46,242 bases of DNA, taken from a virus. The DNA lies in IMG/VR virus record IMGVR_UViG_3300007542_000005, positions 1 through 46,242 of that record, one strand, 5' to 3'. Below are positions 27,301 to 35,543 of the stretch, piece by piece (the stretch's first letter is position 1; every line of letters starts with the position of its first letter). The position numbers were made by a program, and so were the translations under genes. Under the pieces are notes generated by a model. The model saw only the letters and a program-made list of their open reading frames with translations. It was not told where the DNA came from and did not search any database.

Positions 27301-29815
27301 GGCCGGCGCGCGCCACGTCGACCTTGACGTAGTCGCGCTGGCGGCGCAGCGGCAGGCCGACGGCGTTGGCGTAAGCCTTGGCTGCCTGCACCACGATCGG
27401 GATCGGGCCCTTGAGACCCTTCTCGATGCCGGGCAGCGCAGACAGCTCGGAAGCCTCTGGCGCCACGGCGGTGATCGTCTGGCGGGTCGGCAGGTAGGGG
27501 CTGGCAACCTGTTCATTGATGTCTGGGTTGGCGGGGTCGAAGGCGCCGCTGTTGCCGGTGGCTGACTTGATCTGGGTAGGCTCGAAGGCCACCCACACGT
27601 TACGGGTGCCGTCGCCGCTCTGTTCGTCGGGGTCGATCTCCTGCATGAACACGCCGTCGTACCCGGCGTCCTTCATAGCCTGCACGAAAAAGTCACCGTT
27701 CGCGCCGTCGAAGGCCTCCCAGAATGTGGCAGCGTCGCCCAGGTATTCGCGCGCCCAGCGTTCGTCGACGCCCTGCGACACGAGGTTCTGGATGTCTTCT
27801 TCAGCGATTAGCGACACGCCGTTGCCCGTCGCTACGCCAGCCTGGTCCACCCACAGCGGGTTTTTTATCGCCAGGTACGCATCGACGACACGCCCGCTCT
27901 TTCCGCCTTGATTTGCGAAAGTCTCGGCGAAAGCGCGGTCCTCAGCAAAAAACATGCCGTGGCGCTGCACGGTTGTAGGGATCCCCATGAACGTGACAGA
28001 CCCCTCGTTAGAAGGGTTGAACGCGGTGAAATCCGCCTGCGTCCCGTGGTATACCTTGAGCGGCGGCTTAGCTTCGCGGTCGCGCGACGAAGTCGCACGC
28101 TCTCTCACAACGCTGTCGCCGAACCAAGTCTTAAACTCCGGCGTTTCGACAGCTGGCGCTACCTGCACGGCAGTCATCGGGTCGTTCGGATCGAGCAGCA
28201 CCTCGCCGGTCTCGACGGTGGCGACACCCTCAGTCTGCGCGGCGGTCTGCTGCTTGGCGGCTGCAGCGCGCTGCGCCACTGCGTCGATAACGCGGCGCAC
28301 GCCATCGACTGGCGGCTGCGCTACAGCAGCCCCATCGACCGCAGTATCTGCTCCTGTGGCGTCCTGCTGTGCCTGCGGCGCAACCACCGCTGCTGCACTC
28401 TCACCATCGGCTGCGTCCAGCGGAGCGCCCTCGGTTTCCGGCTGGTCGACGACGGCGATGTCTTCGCCGACGATTTTGTTGAAACGGTCCTGCTCACGGG
28501 TGAATACCTCTTCTGCTGCAGCAGTCTGCTGCGCCTCAGATACGCCACCCGGTGTAGGCAGCGCTGCGGTCACGCCGCCAGCCACACCGCCGACGATGCC
28601 GCCGATGGCGCCTTGCCGGATCCAGCTGCTCGCGTCGAGCTTGCGGTCTGGGTCGTAGCCTGCGCCGTACTTGGCGATCATGTCTTCGCCGATGGCCTGG
28701 CTGAACTCCTGCGTGAACTCCTCCACCGTCGACGCCGTCGAGCTGGCGAGCATGCGACGCAGCAGGCCGCCGGTACCCTGATCGGCGCGCATGAACATGC
28801 GATCGATCGGGACAGCCTCAGTGGCGCCGAGTGCGGAGCCCTGCAGCAGGGCGATAGACTTCTGGAGCATGGAGGCGTCGAAGCTCTCCGCCTCCTCGTA
28901 CATCTGGTTACCGGTCGCTGCGGCACCGAGACCGCCAGCGGTCACGCCGGCAGGCAGACCGACGGCAGCGCCAAGATAGCCAGCCAGCAGGAACGGCACA
29001 AAGGAGCCGCCACCTGCAGCCAGCTCGCTGACGAAGTCTTTCGATCGCGTCGGGTCGCCGGGCAGGATCTTGTTGAGGGCCGTGTCGACTTCGTCGAGCC
29101 AGCCGCGGGGGGCCAGCTTTCCGGTCTCGATACCTGTGCCGAGATAGGTCAAGCTCTCAAAGGCGGAGAATGGGTACTTCAGCGCGCTGGTGCCCGTCTG
29201 CGCGGCGGCGCGAGCGCCGACCTGCGCAGCGTCCAGCCACCACGTCATCTGCGGCGCAGGCGACTGGCGGATGAAATCCGCGCGCTCTTTTGTCTGATCG
29301 AGATACGCCGCTTCCTGACCGGCGAGGCGCGCCTTGGTGGCGGCCAGCTCGTCAGGCGTGGCAAACGGGTCGCGAGGAATGTCGAACTCCGCCGCCTGCT
29401 CGTCAGTCATATTGCGGAGCTTTTCGCCCAGTTCGTTGTCGGCCGTTACGGCGGCGACGTCGGCATCGGCGGCCTTAATGCGCTCAGCTTGCTCAGCGGC
29501 GCCCTGCTCAGCCGACAGCATACCGAAGCCTGGCTGCATCTGGCTTTGCTGCGGCTGCGGTGCGGGGGCGGTAGACTGTGGCGCAGGACCAGCGGAGAGC
29601 TTAATCCCAGGCGCGGTCGAGAGGCCTGGCACCTTGGGCGACGGCATCTGCGTACTCACCGTAGCGAGATCGCCTGGCGCAGGTAGCGGCGCGGACACGA
29701 CGGCGGTCGGCGCGGCGGTCTTCTGGTTGCGCAGGGCGTCGACGGCAACAGCGAGGCCGTCGTCGGAGAGAAGGCCGGGCACAGATACCCGCTTTGGCGT
29801 GAAGATAGGGGGCAT
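21359..29815 (-). CDS. Giant polyvalent internal virion (ejection) protein, 2,818 residues
   Basis: This occupies the place of T7 gp16 and probably enters the host with the DNA. Rough domain order: Ala/Pro-rich N-terminus with glycine-rich hydrophobic helices (about 200-330); an ADP-ribosyltransferase-like domain (TPEFKTWFGDS, then VYHGTQADFTAFNP, FFAEDRAFAETFA; 557-765); a domain with LFRVVHDFFGHGMEGAGFGA and TETRGQNSWVNYGPFG (790-1040); a GNAT-like stretch (1070-1185); a domain including IGWYTTDVNKAIEA and GEKLGRYTLGLHGVELE (1215-1540); a zinc-peptidase-like LVHEGGHAINDM (HEXXH near 1667); and an LPD38-like region with NYIRDQMSAWIL and RRTIPFLNAQLQGLYK (2200-2370). Catalytic activity is unproven. 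The ATG overlaps the upstream stop (TAATG). Confidence 0.85.
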   Translation of the reverse strand: MPPIFTPKRVSVPGLLSDDGLAVAVDALRNQKTAAPTAVVSAPLPAPGDLATVSTQMPSPKVPGLSTAPGIKLSAGPAPQSTAPAPQPQQSQMQPGFGMLSAEQGAAEQAERIKAADADVAAVTADNELGEKLRNMTDEQAAEFDIPRDPFATPDELAATKARLAGQEAAYLDQTKERADFIRQSPAPQMTWWLDAAQVGARAAAQTGTSALKYPFSAFESLTYLGTGIETGKLAPRGWLDEVDTALNKILPGDPTRSKDFVSELAAGGGSFVPFLLAGYLGAAVGLPAGVTAGGLGAAATGNQMYEEAESFDASMLQKSIALLQGSALGATEAVPIDRMFMRADQGTGGLLRRMLASSTASTVEEFTQEFSQAIGEDMIAKYGAGYDPDRKLDASSWIRQGAIGGIVGGVAGGVTAALPTPGGVSEAQQTAAAEEVFTREQDRFNKIVGEDIAVVDQPETEGAPLDAADGESAAAVVAPQAQQDATGADTAVDGAAVAQPPVDGVRRVIDAVAQRAAAAKQQTAAQTEGVATVETGEVLLDPNDPMTAVQVAPAVETPEFKTWFGDSVVRERATSSRDREAKPPLKVYHGTQADFTAFNPSNEGSVTFMGIPTTVQRHGMFFAEDRAFAETFANQGGKSGRVVDAYLAIKNPLWVDQAGVATGNGVSLIAEEDIQNLVSQGVDERWAREYLGDAATFWEAFDGANGDFFVQAMKDAGYDGVFMQEIDPDEQSGDGTRNVWVAFEPTQIKSATGNSGAFDPANPDINEQVASPYLPTRQTITAVAPEASELSALPGIEKGLKGPIPIVVQAAKAYANAVGLPLRRQRDYVKVDVARAGRIAQAYADMPHQPNDPAVLAAYQALADETSAQYQFVKATGIKIETIMPGQPDPYPEGPRQVLEDINRGHIWYFPTGDGFGSSDFDPTGNPLLNETAEVSDNGEPMVVNDLFRVVHDFFGHGMEGAGFGARGEENAWQAHMRLFSEAAVPAMTSETRGQNSWVNYGPFGAQNRADPRNTTYADQKTGIMPSWTWREGVADSAAYTLSAPVEVQDAAQFRNALTAAKEASRFGGAVNVYSEAEYAKMRTFLSEDGLAGFALKDGDIVSVFSHPAGGGGRLRSLIDSAIANGGTTLDAFDTGTADRPGLPQMYAALGFVETSRQPFNPKFKPADWPEELGTPDVVFMEYAADVEQLVAAPLFGGGALPTVATGPSGRVLVKDVAQALHDAHMRDEGKKLYPETDEADYARVLAAASADFAAQVDRPNSGIGWYTTDVNKAIEATAQLFPTLLTNPAHRDLYLTFAGVFSNGLDPDQAWVISAEAFEYFIATGKVPVVRIKPDGTPAKMTTFKDNKTGKPVTKAAGWGVRNSANEQQLALIGYLVEREGGVIGAMEWLKGQQKRTDINAVMLESGLYKAGRFTTKAAQQGETFGFLALGEKLGRYTLGLHGVELEADNTTVDLWYTRTFRRWTGRLFDTPIGNEGIAGGVANDAERAAVFRITDDLQKQYQGITAGDVQAVLWFFEKRLYAEHGIKTNEGTNSSGARKLLSARGIDDVSGGAEAGFKGSAARALQEASESVDVERMAGGTSSTRMPYAAEPTRPTRGVADNTAPAADTADVKLTAISANFTKLLNLTVRHGRLVSKGGNTMGEYNRKSTTIRLRVWSDLSTLVHEGGHAINDMMAAPLNAFVQRNAAEIMRIGVSLYAGDLSNANAATRQREGFAEFFRVYTLTPAFATNKWPGVVADFENTLRQADPTVLDGLNAIAGQFQSWLQLPSAKLIRNMVVDGRREQGINAAIKELKDLGFKSWFEEHTRRSVEWSTNRFAPLNRLVTDLLNQAERNNGTALDLKRADDPRTLVRLARNAGSRGMVEVTDGVYGYKSTQPMSRGLRDALMISQGVDPATTPGALDEERMKDFSTYLVARRSLDEFRRFDEGKIDRPPIGASKGDVLRAIKDYEKTYGKSFTDAADIVHEFGMALWQKQYDAGLMSKETYTDGLERQFYVPLQRDMSDKKANFGASALTAGSPSLVKRFRGSDRDIVDPMAVLMQKTFALETLINENEVVKSLALLADKVGKAGALVERIPASQVLGMVMTVEDAARQLSKDDTLTPADAQDLMTLLGASIKEGNSISLMRREQVSTAGENILFFWENGKPAAIQLKDGDLGADVVNALQAVGRENMPLFTGLVTGVSTAFRTAITSWPDFLVVNYIRDQMSAWILSDVGFKPFVTGIRGMADEVRQKQWAKSYNAAQGIMGGMNVAALHDAKIDQDIRALRSKGYIAQAFRDKTPMLGALRGFAEITSLSETGTRVGLYRAAYGRAKADGLNDYEASVESAYTATDYIDFGLNGSRMTLYRRTIPFLNAQLQGLYKMVRVLGADEVAQRKGLKFVLGAYMKSTKNLPLSRVEKDAINTGRKAWVKMATLGMISALLHFMFRDDPDYQETSEYMRVTGWVIPMGNGRVFYIPKPFELALMANAVERGLEFASGDSQAPARFLRGAALSLIPPTTPTSAQMITELALNKDTFTGRDIVPTYMQALEPQLQYDNYTSSLAKWMGSTFNWSPLVVDHVLSGLGASAYRDISGVINGADPTRPSMDETDAPLLRRFVRDVRRGSVSAADFWDQASNTTGRLERASQTYKRFTEYGNEMGANAYLATLSADEKAYATLMTHFDTDAKRLNPFYRARQVTSLVSGMRREISSELSLSDTSVKDFAQTIEMTAGKKQQVDEVLSEIARREVRNTLIATKQAGWAAKERLPLEPTLGMLLEVSPDTYYEFMRRREQRKIYNDEAVYEYWPEVRDRLMMDGEFAVLSDAVAVAGVVF

Positions 29816-32379
29816 TATTCCTCAGTGGGCTGCTGCCGAAGCATCTCTTCGGGGCTCAATCCGTTGTCTCCTTCAGGGATAGCACTCTGGCTACCGCCGA
29901 ACAAGCGCAGCGGCGATACCGCTTCGAAGAAGTCGAAGCCGCCCACCTGATCCATATCCTCAGCCTGATCGGCGCGCTGACGTGTGCGGAACGGGTCACC
30001 GCCCTTGCCGATCGACTGCATGTATGCGGTGATGAGCTCTGCCGTAGTGGTGCTGACGCCTTTGTATTCACTCAGCGAATATATCATCACCTCATCTGCG
30101 TACTCGCCGAAGTACTCTTTTAGCCCTTCGTACTGCGCCTGCACCTGGTAGCGGACATCCTCCATGTTCTTACCGGCAGGCTCAGGCACACGCGATAGCG
30201 CGCGGCCGATCTCCAGCGCCCACTCTTGCGGTACGGGCGCCCGTGCGTCGGGGGCCACGTCGATCTCCGCCTGCGTCTCGAGCATCAAACGAACAAAGGA
30301 CTGTACCTCATTTGGGGCAGCGGGGGTCTCTGCTGACTGCAGCGCCTCAAAGGCGCTCTTGACGGCGGGGAACTCCATCGCCGCTTTGTCGGGGTGCTTG
30401 GCGCGCAGGGTGATGACGCGATCAGCTTCACGCTGCACGGCAGTCTCGATCTCCTGCTGAGCGGCGAAGTCGCCGGCACCCGGTGTCGGCGCGTAGTCCT
30501 CGACGCGGCTGATCAGATCTTCTGGCGCCATCTGCGACATACCGTCGACGGCGGTGAAGGTGCGGCGGGCGATGTCGCGCTTGCTGGCGAACGTCAGGTA
30601 GTCGTCCTCGCCCAGAACGGTGGCGATGGCGCCCTCATCCAGCTGGCCGGTGGACTTGCCGCTGGTGCGGATCGAGGCGATCTCGTTGGCCATGGCGTTG
30701 CGAACTTCAACCTTCTGCGCGCCACTGACCTTGGCGGCAGCGACGTTCTGGCTGGTGATGGCCTGGTCGGCGCTGTTCAGGTAGGCCTGACGCTTGTCGT
30801 ATGGTAGCGAAGCGAAGCGGCTGTCGACAGCGCGCGGTCGCGGCGTGACGCCCTGCAGATGGTCGGCGATGACGGCAGTGGCCCACTTCGGCACTTCGCC
30901 GCCGCCAGCGGATGTGGCGTAACCCCATGCGCGGCGGCCGCCCAGATCGGCGTGGATGATGTTGGCGCCGATGCCCAGGCCTGTGATGCCTGCAGCGCTC
31001 AGCGACTTGATCAGCTCCACACGCTGGGCGTGGCTCATGCCCGACACGTCGATGTCCATGGCGTTGTCATGGACGTGCTGGCTGCCTTCCGCCCCACCGA
31101 CTGCCTTGTTCTCTTCGACGCTGCGCGAGCCCGACGTGATGCGGACCTTGTCCAGGCCGATCGTCGCGAAGGCATCCGCAACGCGGTTCTTGAGATCGGG
31201 GTTGACTTTCTCTACGTGTGCGTCGCTACCAGTCCCTGTGCCTGAACCGACAAAAGTTACCTTGGATGGGTCGCCCTTCGCCAGGGGCGAGGACATGCTG
31301 TCGAGGATCTTGGCCTTATAGTCGCGCGTCTCCTTGGGGAGCATGGCGTCGTCGTAGCCGCTCTCGACCCACTTCTGTGCGGTGCCGGGCCCTGCGTTGT
31401 ACGCGACGAGCGCAGTCTCGATCGGGTTGCGCGTGTTGCCGAATGTCCTGAGCTGCTGCTTGAGGTACGCCTCGCCGTACATCTTGTTGATGACGGGGTT
31501 GGACATGTAAGCGCGGATAACATTTTCAGGCGCGCCCGCGGGGAAGTTGGTGTCGCCCAGCGTCTTGGCGATGTCTGCAGCTGTGCCCGGCATGACTTGC
31601 ATCAGGCCGATGGCGCCCTTGGCAGATACGGCGTTCGGGTTGTTGGAGCTCTCCTGCCACTGCACAGCTTTCGACAGCATGTCGAACTGCGTCGTTGGCG
31701 ACAGCTGGCGCGTGTCGACGCCCAGCTCGCGGAGCACGCCCTGCGGATCCTTCTCGAGCAGCGTGTTCAGATAGGCGACCTGCGCTGTCTCCTCCCACTG
31801 CTGGGTGAGCAGCGCCTTCTCAGGCGTCGGCAGCGGCGACGTGTCAATCAGCGACTGGCCAGACTTCAGATAGTCGTCGTAGCCTTCAGGGTTCATCGAG
31901 ATGGCGGTGGCCATCTGGCCCTGCGTGATGTTGATCTCGCTCTTGGCCCAGCGGTAACCTTCGTCGCGCTCCACGGTAGCGGCGCGCGTGCGCCACTGCT
32001 CGAAGTCGGCGCCGGTCTCGTCGTTCAGGATCTCGGTGAAGCGAGGCTTAAGACTTTCTGGCAGGCTGTCGAGAAACTTGTCGCGCTTGGGCTGGAAGGT
32101 GTTCGCGACGAACCCATCCATGAAGCCGGCGCCGCCCTCCGGCACGTTCTGCGCCTGATTGTTAAGGTCGCTCTCGAGCTCGATGTTCAGCCGGCGGTAG
32201 GCGTTCTCCGCCTTGAACGTGTCCTTCTTCTCCTGGCGGTCCTGCATCACTGCAGCGAAGTCGCTGACGGAGGCGCCGAAGTTCTGCAGGGCGCGAGCAC
32301 CTGCAGTGCTCACCTCGACCTGCGGGGTGGGTGTAGGGTTCAGCGCGGTGCCGGCGCGGTAGTTAGGGATCTGCGCCAT
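29815..32379 (-). CDS. Internal virion protein with transglycosylase and M15 peptidase-like domains
   Basis: 854-residue core protein. An SLT-type lytic transglycosylase domain at about 225-353 has the catalytic Glu in VQWQESSNNPNAVS, then AKGAIGLMQVMPGTA and ALVAYNAGPGTAQKWV. A D-Ala-D-Ala carboxypeptidase/M15-like domain at about 396-488 has ITSGSRSVEEN, GSQHVHDNAMDIDVSG and NIIHADLGGRRAWGY with the zinc-type His and Asp residues. The flanks are helical and Gln/Ala-rich. It likely opens the wall during DNA ejection by cutting both glycan and peptide. In T7 the transglycosylase is on gp16; here it is on the preceding protein. The gene begins directly after the gp14-like stop with a weak ribosome site. 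Confidence 0.88.
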   Translation of the reverse strand: MAQIPNYRAGTALNPTPTPQVEVSTAGARALQNFGASVSDFAAVMQDRQEKKDTFKAENAYRRLNIELESDLNNQAQNVPEGGAGFMDGFVANTFQPKRDKFLDSLPESLKPRFTEILNDETGADFEQWRTRAATVERDEGYRWAKSEINITQGQMATAISMNPEGYDDYLKSGQSLIDTSPLPTPEKALLTQQWEETAQVAYLNTLLEKDPQGVLRELGVDTRQLSPTTQFDMLSKAVQWQESSNNPNAVSAKGAIGLMQVMPGTAADIAKTLGDTNFPAGAPENVIRAYMSNPVINKMYGEAYLKQQLRTFGNTRNPIETALVAYNAGPGTAQKWVESGYDDAMLPKETRDYKAKILDSMSSPLAKGDPSKVTFVGSGTGTGSDAHVEKVNPDLKNRVADAFATIGLDKVRITSGSRSVEENKAVGGAEGSQHVHDNAMDIDVSGMSHAQRVELIKSLSAAGITGLGIGANIIHADLGGRRAWGYATSAGGGEVPKWATAVIADHLQGVTPRPRAVDSRFASLPYDKRQAYLNSADQAITSQNVAAAKVSGAQKVEVRNAMANEIASIRTSGKSTGQLDEGAIATVLGEDDYLTFASKRDIARRTFTAVDGMSQMAPEDLISRVEDYAPTPGAGDFAAQQEIETAVQREADRVITLRAKHPDKAAMEFPAVKSAFEALQSAETPAAPNEVQSFVRLMLETQAEIDVAPDARAPVPQEWALEIGRALSRVPEPAGKNMEDVRYQVQAQYEGLKEYFGEYADEVMIYSLSEYKGVSTTTAELITAYMQSIGKGGDPFRTRQRADQAEDMDQVGGFDFFEAVSPLRLFGGSQSAIPEGDNGLSPEEMLRQQPTEE

Positions 32380-32838
32380 TTAGCCGAACGAGCCTCCAAA
32401 TTTAGCCACGCCGCCGAGTACCGGTGACAGGAACGCCAGACCTGCAGTGCTGCGCGCCACCTTGGCGTTCTCCTGCATATATGACTTTTCGTACTTCAGG
32501 GTGTCGATCTTGACGTCGCTGTTCCACTTGATGGCTGCGAGGTCGAGGTCGCCTTCATTGGCGGTGTCGTCGATGACATCGAGAGCGCTGCCGCTCAAGG
32601 CGATGCCGTTGGCGGCGAAGCCTGCGCGCTGGCCACCGAGAGCGCGCTGCACGGTTTCCCGGGTGCGCGCTACTTCGTAAGCACTGGCCTGCTTCTCGGC
32701 GTCAGCGTCGCGCGCCTTGCCCTGCGCCTGCGCGTCAAGCGACGCCCCCTCCGCATTAGCCGCGGCGGCGGCGCCCATGCCCTGAACGACGGAGCCAGCC
32801 AAGCCGATGACGGCCATTGCTACGGGGGGCAGACACAT
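32380..32838 (-). CDS. Internal virion protein, T7 gp14-like
   Basis: 152 residues. MCLPPVAMAVIGLAGSVVQG begins with Met-Cys and a hydrophobic stretch, as T7 gp14 does. A long Ala/Gln-rich helical region follows (KARDADAEKQASAYEVARTR, QRALGGQRAGFAANGIALSG) with the common SGSALDVIDDTANEGDLD signature of this family. A C-terminal hydrophobic tail ends the protein. In T7, gp14 leaves the virion first and forms an outer-membrane pore. The ribosome site GGAGGATTAATCT overlaps the end of the tail tube B gene. The next gene starts directly after the stop. Confidence 0.85.
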   Translation of the reverse strand: MCLPPVAMAVIGLAGSVVQGMGAAAAANAEGASLDAQAQGKARDADAEKQASAYEVARTRETVQRALGGQRAGFAANGIALSGSALDVIDDTANEGDLDLAAIKWNSDVKIDTLKYEKSYMQENAKVARSTAGLAFLSPVLGGVAKFGGSFG

Positions 32839-32841
32839 AGA

Positions 32842-34917
32842 TTAATCCTCCCCCTCTGGGAATATGGTGATGGCGCGCACCGTGGCTTGGTGCATTGAGT
32901 TGGTTTCAAACGTTAGCACGCCACGGTTCTCCCAGCTATCGTCGAATACGGCGTCGATGCTGCCGGTGCGCAACACCAGTTCTTCATAAGGGTTCTGCTC
33001 GCTGTCGTCATCCCACCGCAGGAAGTCGAGGCCTTCGTCGTAGTCCTCGACGGTGAGCGCGCCAGTGCCGACGCGCATCTGCACCGTCTGGTACACATCT
33101 AGCCGACCGCGGCTGACGTTGGCTAGCCCGCCGATCGCCGTGTTACCCTGACTGTCGACGGCCAGTCGCAGCGTGCGGCCAAGGCTGGAGTAGCGGAAGC
33201 CCCAGACGATCTGCTCGCCTTCTGGCTTGATGTCGGGCAGCGTGAACTCGCCGCCGGTTACGACAACGTCACCGGCGTCGAACCCGTCAACCCACAGACC
33301 GATCGTGTCGCCCTCCAGGTGGTCCAGCCCGGCTACGCCTGTGGTGGCGGGGCCGTTGTACGATCCCGCGCAGTGGCCGTAGACGGGGAGCGCCTGCTCG
33401 CTGATGCCGGCGCGGAAGAATGCTGATAGCAGCTCGACGTTGCAGACGGTGCCGCTCGCCAGCTCTCGCGTCACGCTGAACCACACCTGATCACCGTCGC
33501 GGGTTGTACCCGGCAGCGACACGGCGTCGTCAGCAAACGCGTTCGGGCCCAGGTCGCAGGGCGTCACACCGAACACTTCCTGACCGCGGTCATAGGTGAC
33601 GGCGAGGACGTCGCCCGCCTCCGTCGTCATCCACAGAATTTTGTATGGCGAGGCCTGGTAGGCCATGCTCGTGATGCCGTAGGCGAACAGGTGTTCGTTC
33701 AGCGCGCTTAGCTCCTTCTCCGCGTATCCTTCGATATCGGAGCTGTAGATCGCCTCGTAGAGCTGCGAGCGGTAGACATCTAGGAAGAGCAGGACGCTGC
33801 CGATGAACATGCCCGGGATGAAGCTTGTCGGCACTTCAGTCTCATTGCGCTGGCGGATGTTGTTAGGGCCGAACGCGGCGTTGTCGTTGGCGCGGCCCAG
33901 CACGCGGATGCTGCCCTCTGTGCCGAGGATGGTGTCGCTGCCGTCGGCAATCCACTGCACGCCGTTGAGCTGGCCGCCGGTGAGGCGGGCCGTCAGGGCG
34001 TCGTCGTCGACCAGCGGCGAGCTGACGGTGAAGTCGGCGTAGCCGGTGGCGCCGGGGATCGTCGCCCACACGGTGGTGGGCTGGCGCTCGGTGCCGGCGA
34101 ACTCGAGGCGGTCTTCGTTCAGGCCGATCGCTGCAGGGTAGCCTTGGTATTCGGACCACGCGCTGACGCGGAAATTAACCGTGGCCGCATGCCCGGGCAT
34201 GGCTGAGATGTCGCCATCGTCGCGACCCATATAGTCGGCCGTGACAACAGTGGCGCTTGTCCAAGCTGTGATCTTGAACCAATACCAGCGGCCACCGGCC
34301 TCCAGATAGCGGACAGGCAGGCCGACATCGCTAGCCACCCAACCTGCGCCGCCGTTGATGGCAGTGGCGGACGATAACGTCAGCGTGACGCTACCGGATG
34401 TGGCGGAAGGGTCTAGCGTGCTGGCGGTGGTGTTGATGTCGAGGTAGGGGCCATCGACATTGTTGTAGCGCTCGAATACCCAGCTGATCTCCGAGAAGCG
34501 GGTCAGCGTCATCGGGTAGTAGCCGGGGCAGGTGAAGTACACCACGTCGCCGATCTGGCGCAGCTGGATGTAGCGCAGGTCTTCTTCCTGATAGGGTGTA
34601 GCCACCTCGACCGGTGTGTCGACGGGGTTCTCGACGCGGCCGTTCACGTTCCAGAAGCGGATGTATTCGTGACCGACTTCGAGCCGGTAGGTCTGCGATC
34701 GTTTGAACTGGAAAGGCATGCCGCGGTGCAGGCGGTCAGCGTACTTGGCGGCGCCATAGTAGAGGGTGCCGGGCATACGCGTCACGCCACCGAAGCGCAG
34801 GGCGATCCAGTTGCGCAGCGCTGCGGCGCCGCCGCGGTAGTGGTCCAGATCGACGCGTGCGTGGAGCAGCGGCGTGATCTCGCCACGGGTGAAGTTTACC
34901 TGGATGGGGCCCGACAT
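32842..34917 (-). CDS. Tail tubular protein B-like (nozzle), T7 gp12-like
   Basis: 691-residue tail nozzle protein. The N-terminus MSGPIQVNFTRGEITPLLHA followed by RVDLDHYRGGAAALRNWIAL and FGGVTRMPGTLYYG is diagnostic of podoviral tail tubular protein B. The rest is strand-rich, with HEYIRFWNVNG and NEDRLEFAGTERQPTTVWAT segments as in relatives. It forms the distal hexameric tail tube below gp11-like adaptors. The ATG overlaps the stop of the tail tubular A gene by one base (TGATG). The length is close to the T7 family. Confidence 0.92.
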   Translation of the reverse strand: MSGPIQVNFTRGEITPLLHARVDLDHYRGGAAALRNWIALRFGGVTRMPGTLYYGAAKYADRLHRGMPFQFKRSQTYRLEVGHEYIRFWNVNGRVENPVDTPVEVATPYQEEDLRYIQLRQIGDVVYFTCPGYYPMTLTRFSEISWVFERYNNVDGPYLDINTTASTLDPSATSGSVTLTLSSATAINGGAGWVASDVGLPVRYLEAGGRWYWFKITAWTSATVVTADYMGRDDGDISAMPGHAATVNFRVSAWSEYQGYPAAIGLNEDRLEFAGTERQPTTVWATIPGATGYADFTVSSPLVDDDALTARLTGGQLNGVQWIADGSDTILGTEGSIRVLGRANDNAAFGPNNIRQRNETEVPTSFIPGMFIGSVLLFLDVYRSQLYEAIYSSDIEGYAEKELSALNEHLFAYGITSMAYQASPYKILWMTTEAGDVLAVTYDRGQEVFGVTPCDLGPNAFADDAVSLPGTTRDGDQVWFSVTRELASGTVCNVELLSAFFRAGISEQALPVYGHCAGSYNGPATTGVAGLDHLEGDTIGLWVDGFDAGDVVVTGGEFTLPDIKPEGEQIVWGFRYSSLGRTLRLAVDSQGNTAIGGLANVSRGRLDVYQTVQMRVGTGALTVEDYDEGLDFLRWDDDSEQNPYEELVLRTGSIDAVFDDSWENRGVLTFETNSMHQATVRAITIFPEGED

Positions 34918-35543
34918 CAGCGATACCCGCCGCTGCCGTAGTTGTCTGAGGACAGCCCGCGCGCCTTGAGGATGTCGAACTGCTCGACAGGCTCAGCCGA
35001 CCCCTCGAAGGTGTCGATGCGCTCTGCTTCATCCTTGGCTGCAGCCAGCATCTGTGACGCCAGCTCGATGAACTTGTTTTTGCTGGTGAATTTATTAGCC
35101 ATGCCGAGCGCCAGCTGGCAGCGCACGAGCTCGATGAACAGGTCGTCCCACAGTGCGGGGTTGCTAGACCGATCCATGATCAGCACCACCTTCAGCGGGG
35201 CGCTCTCATCAGTGTAAATCAGTTGCCCGACGATCTCATGCTGGATCAGGGCACCGTTGCGGTGGCCGTTACGGCGGGGCGGCAGCACGCGCAGCCACCC
35301 ACCGGGCGGCTTGTACGCCTTGGACCAGCCGAAGGGCGGGGCGGCAGCCTCCGCCGATAGCGAGTGGTACTCCTTGGCGAAGTTCCAAGGGTAGGCGCGC
35401 ATGGCGCTGCGGACGGTGTGCCCCCAGTTTCGCTCGAGCCAGCGCGCCGTGGTCGCGCTGTCGCCAGTGGTGCGAAGCGCCGTGTCCTTGATGACGTCGA
35501 TCGCCAGGTTCCACACTTCCAGCTTTGTCATTGTGGAGGGCAT
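34917..35543 (-). CDS. Tail tubular protein A-like (adaptor), T7 gp11-like
   Basis: 208 residues. KLEVWNLAIDVIKDTALRTT followed by SATTARWLERNWGHTVRSAM and AYPWNFAKEYHSL is the N-terminal helical pattern of podoviral tail tubular protein A, and the central PPGGWLRVLPPRR begins the beta part. The protein connects portal and nozzle. The ATG at 35543 is preceded by AAAGGTGACGTAA. An 89-bp gap with hairpins and a TATAGT sequence lies upstream, so this gene might begin a separate late transcript. Confidence 0.9.
   Translation of the reverse strand: MPSTMTKLEVWNLAIDVIKDTALRTTGDSATTARWLERNWGHTVRSAMRAYPWNFAKEYHSLSAEAAAPPFGWSKAYKPPGGWLRVLPPRRNGHRNGALIQHEIVGQLIYTDESAPLKVVLIMDRSSNPALWDDLFIELVRCQLALGMANKFTSKNKFIELASQMLAAAKDEAERIDTFEGSAEPVEQFDILKARGLSSDNYGSGGYR

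Noticed and set aside
21818-29686. Very long open frames on the plus strand (for example 21818-23722, 25484-27565, 27908-29686)
   Set aside because: They are antisense to the 2,818-residue protein, lack ribosome sites and give low-information, Arg/His/Val-rich translations that mirror codon bias of the real gene.
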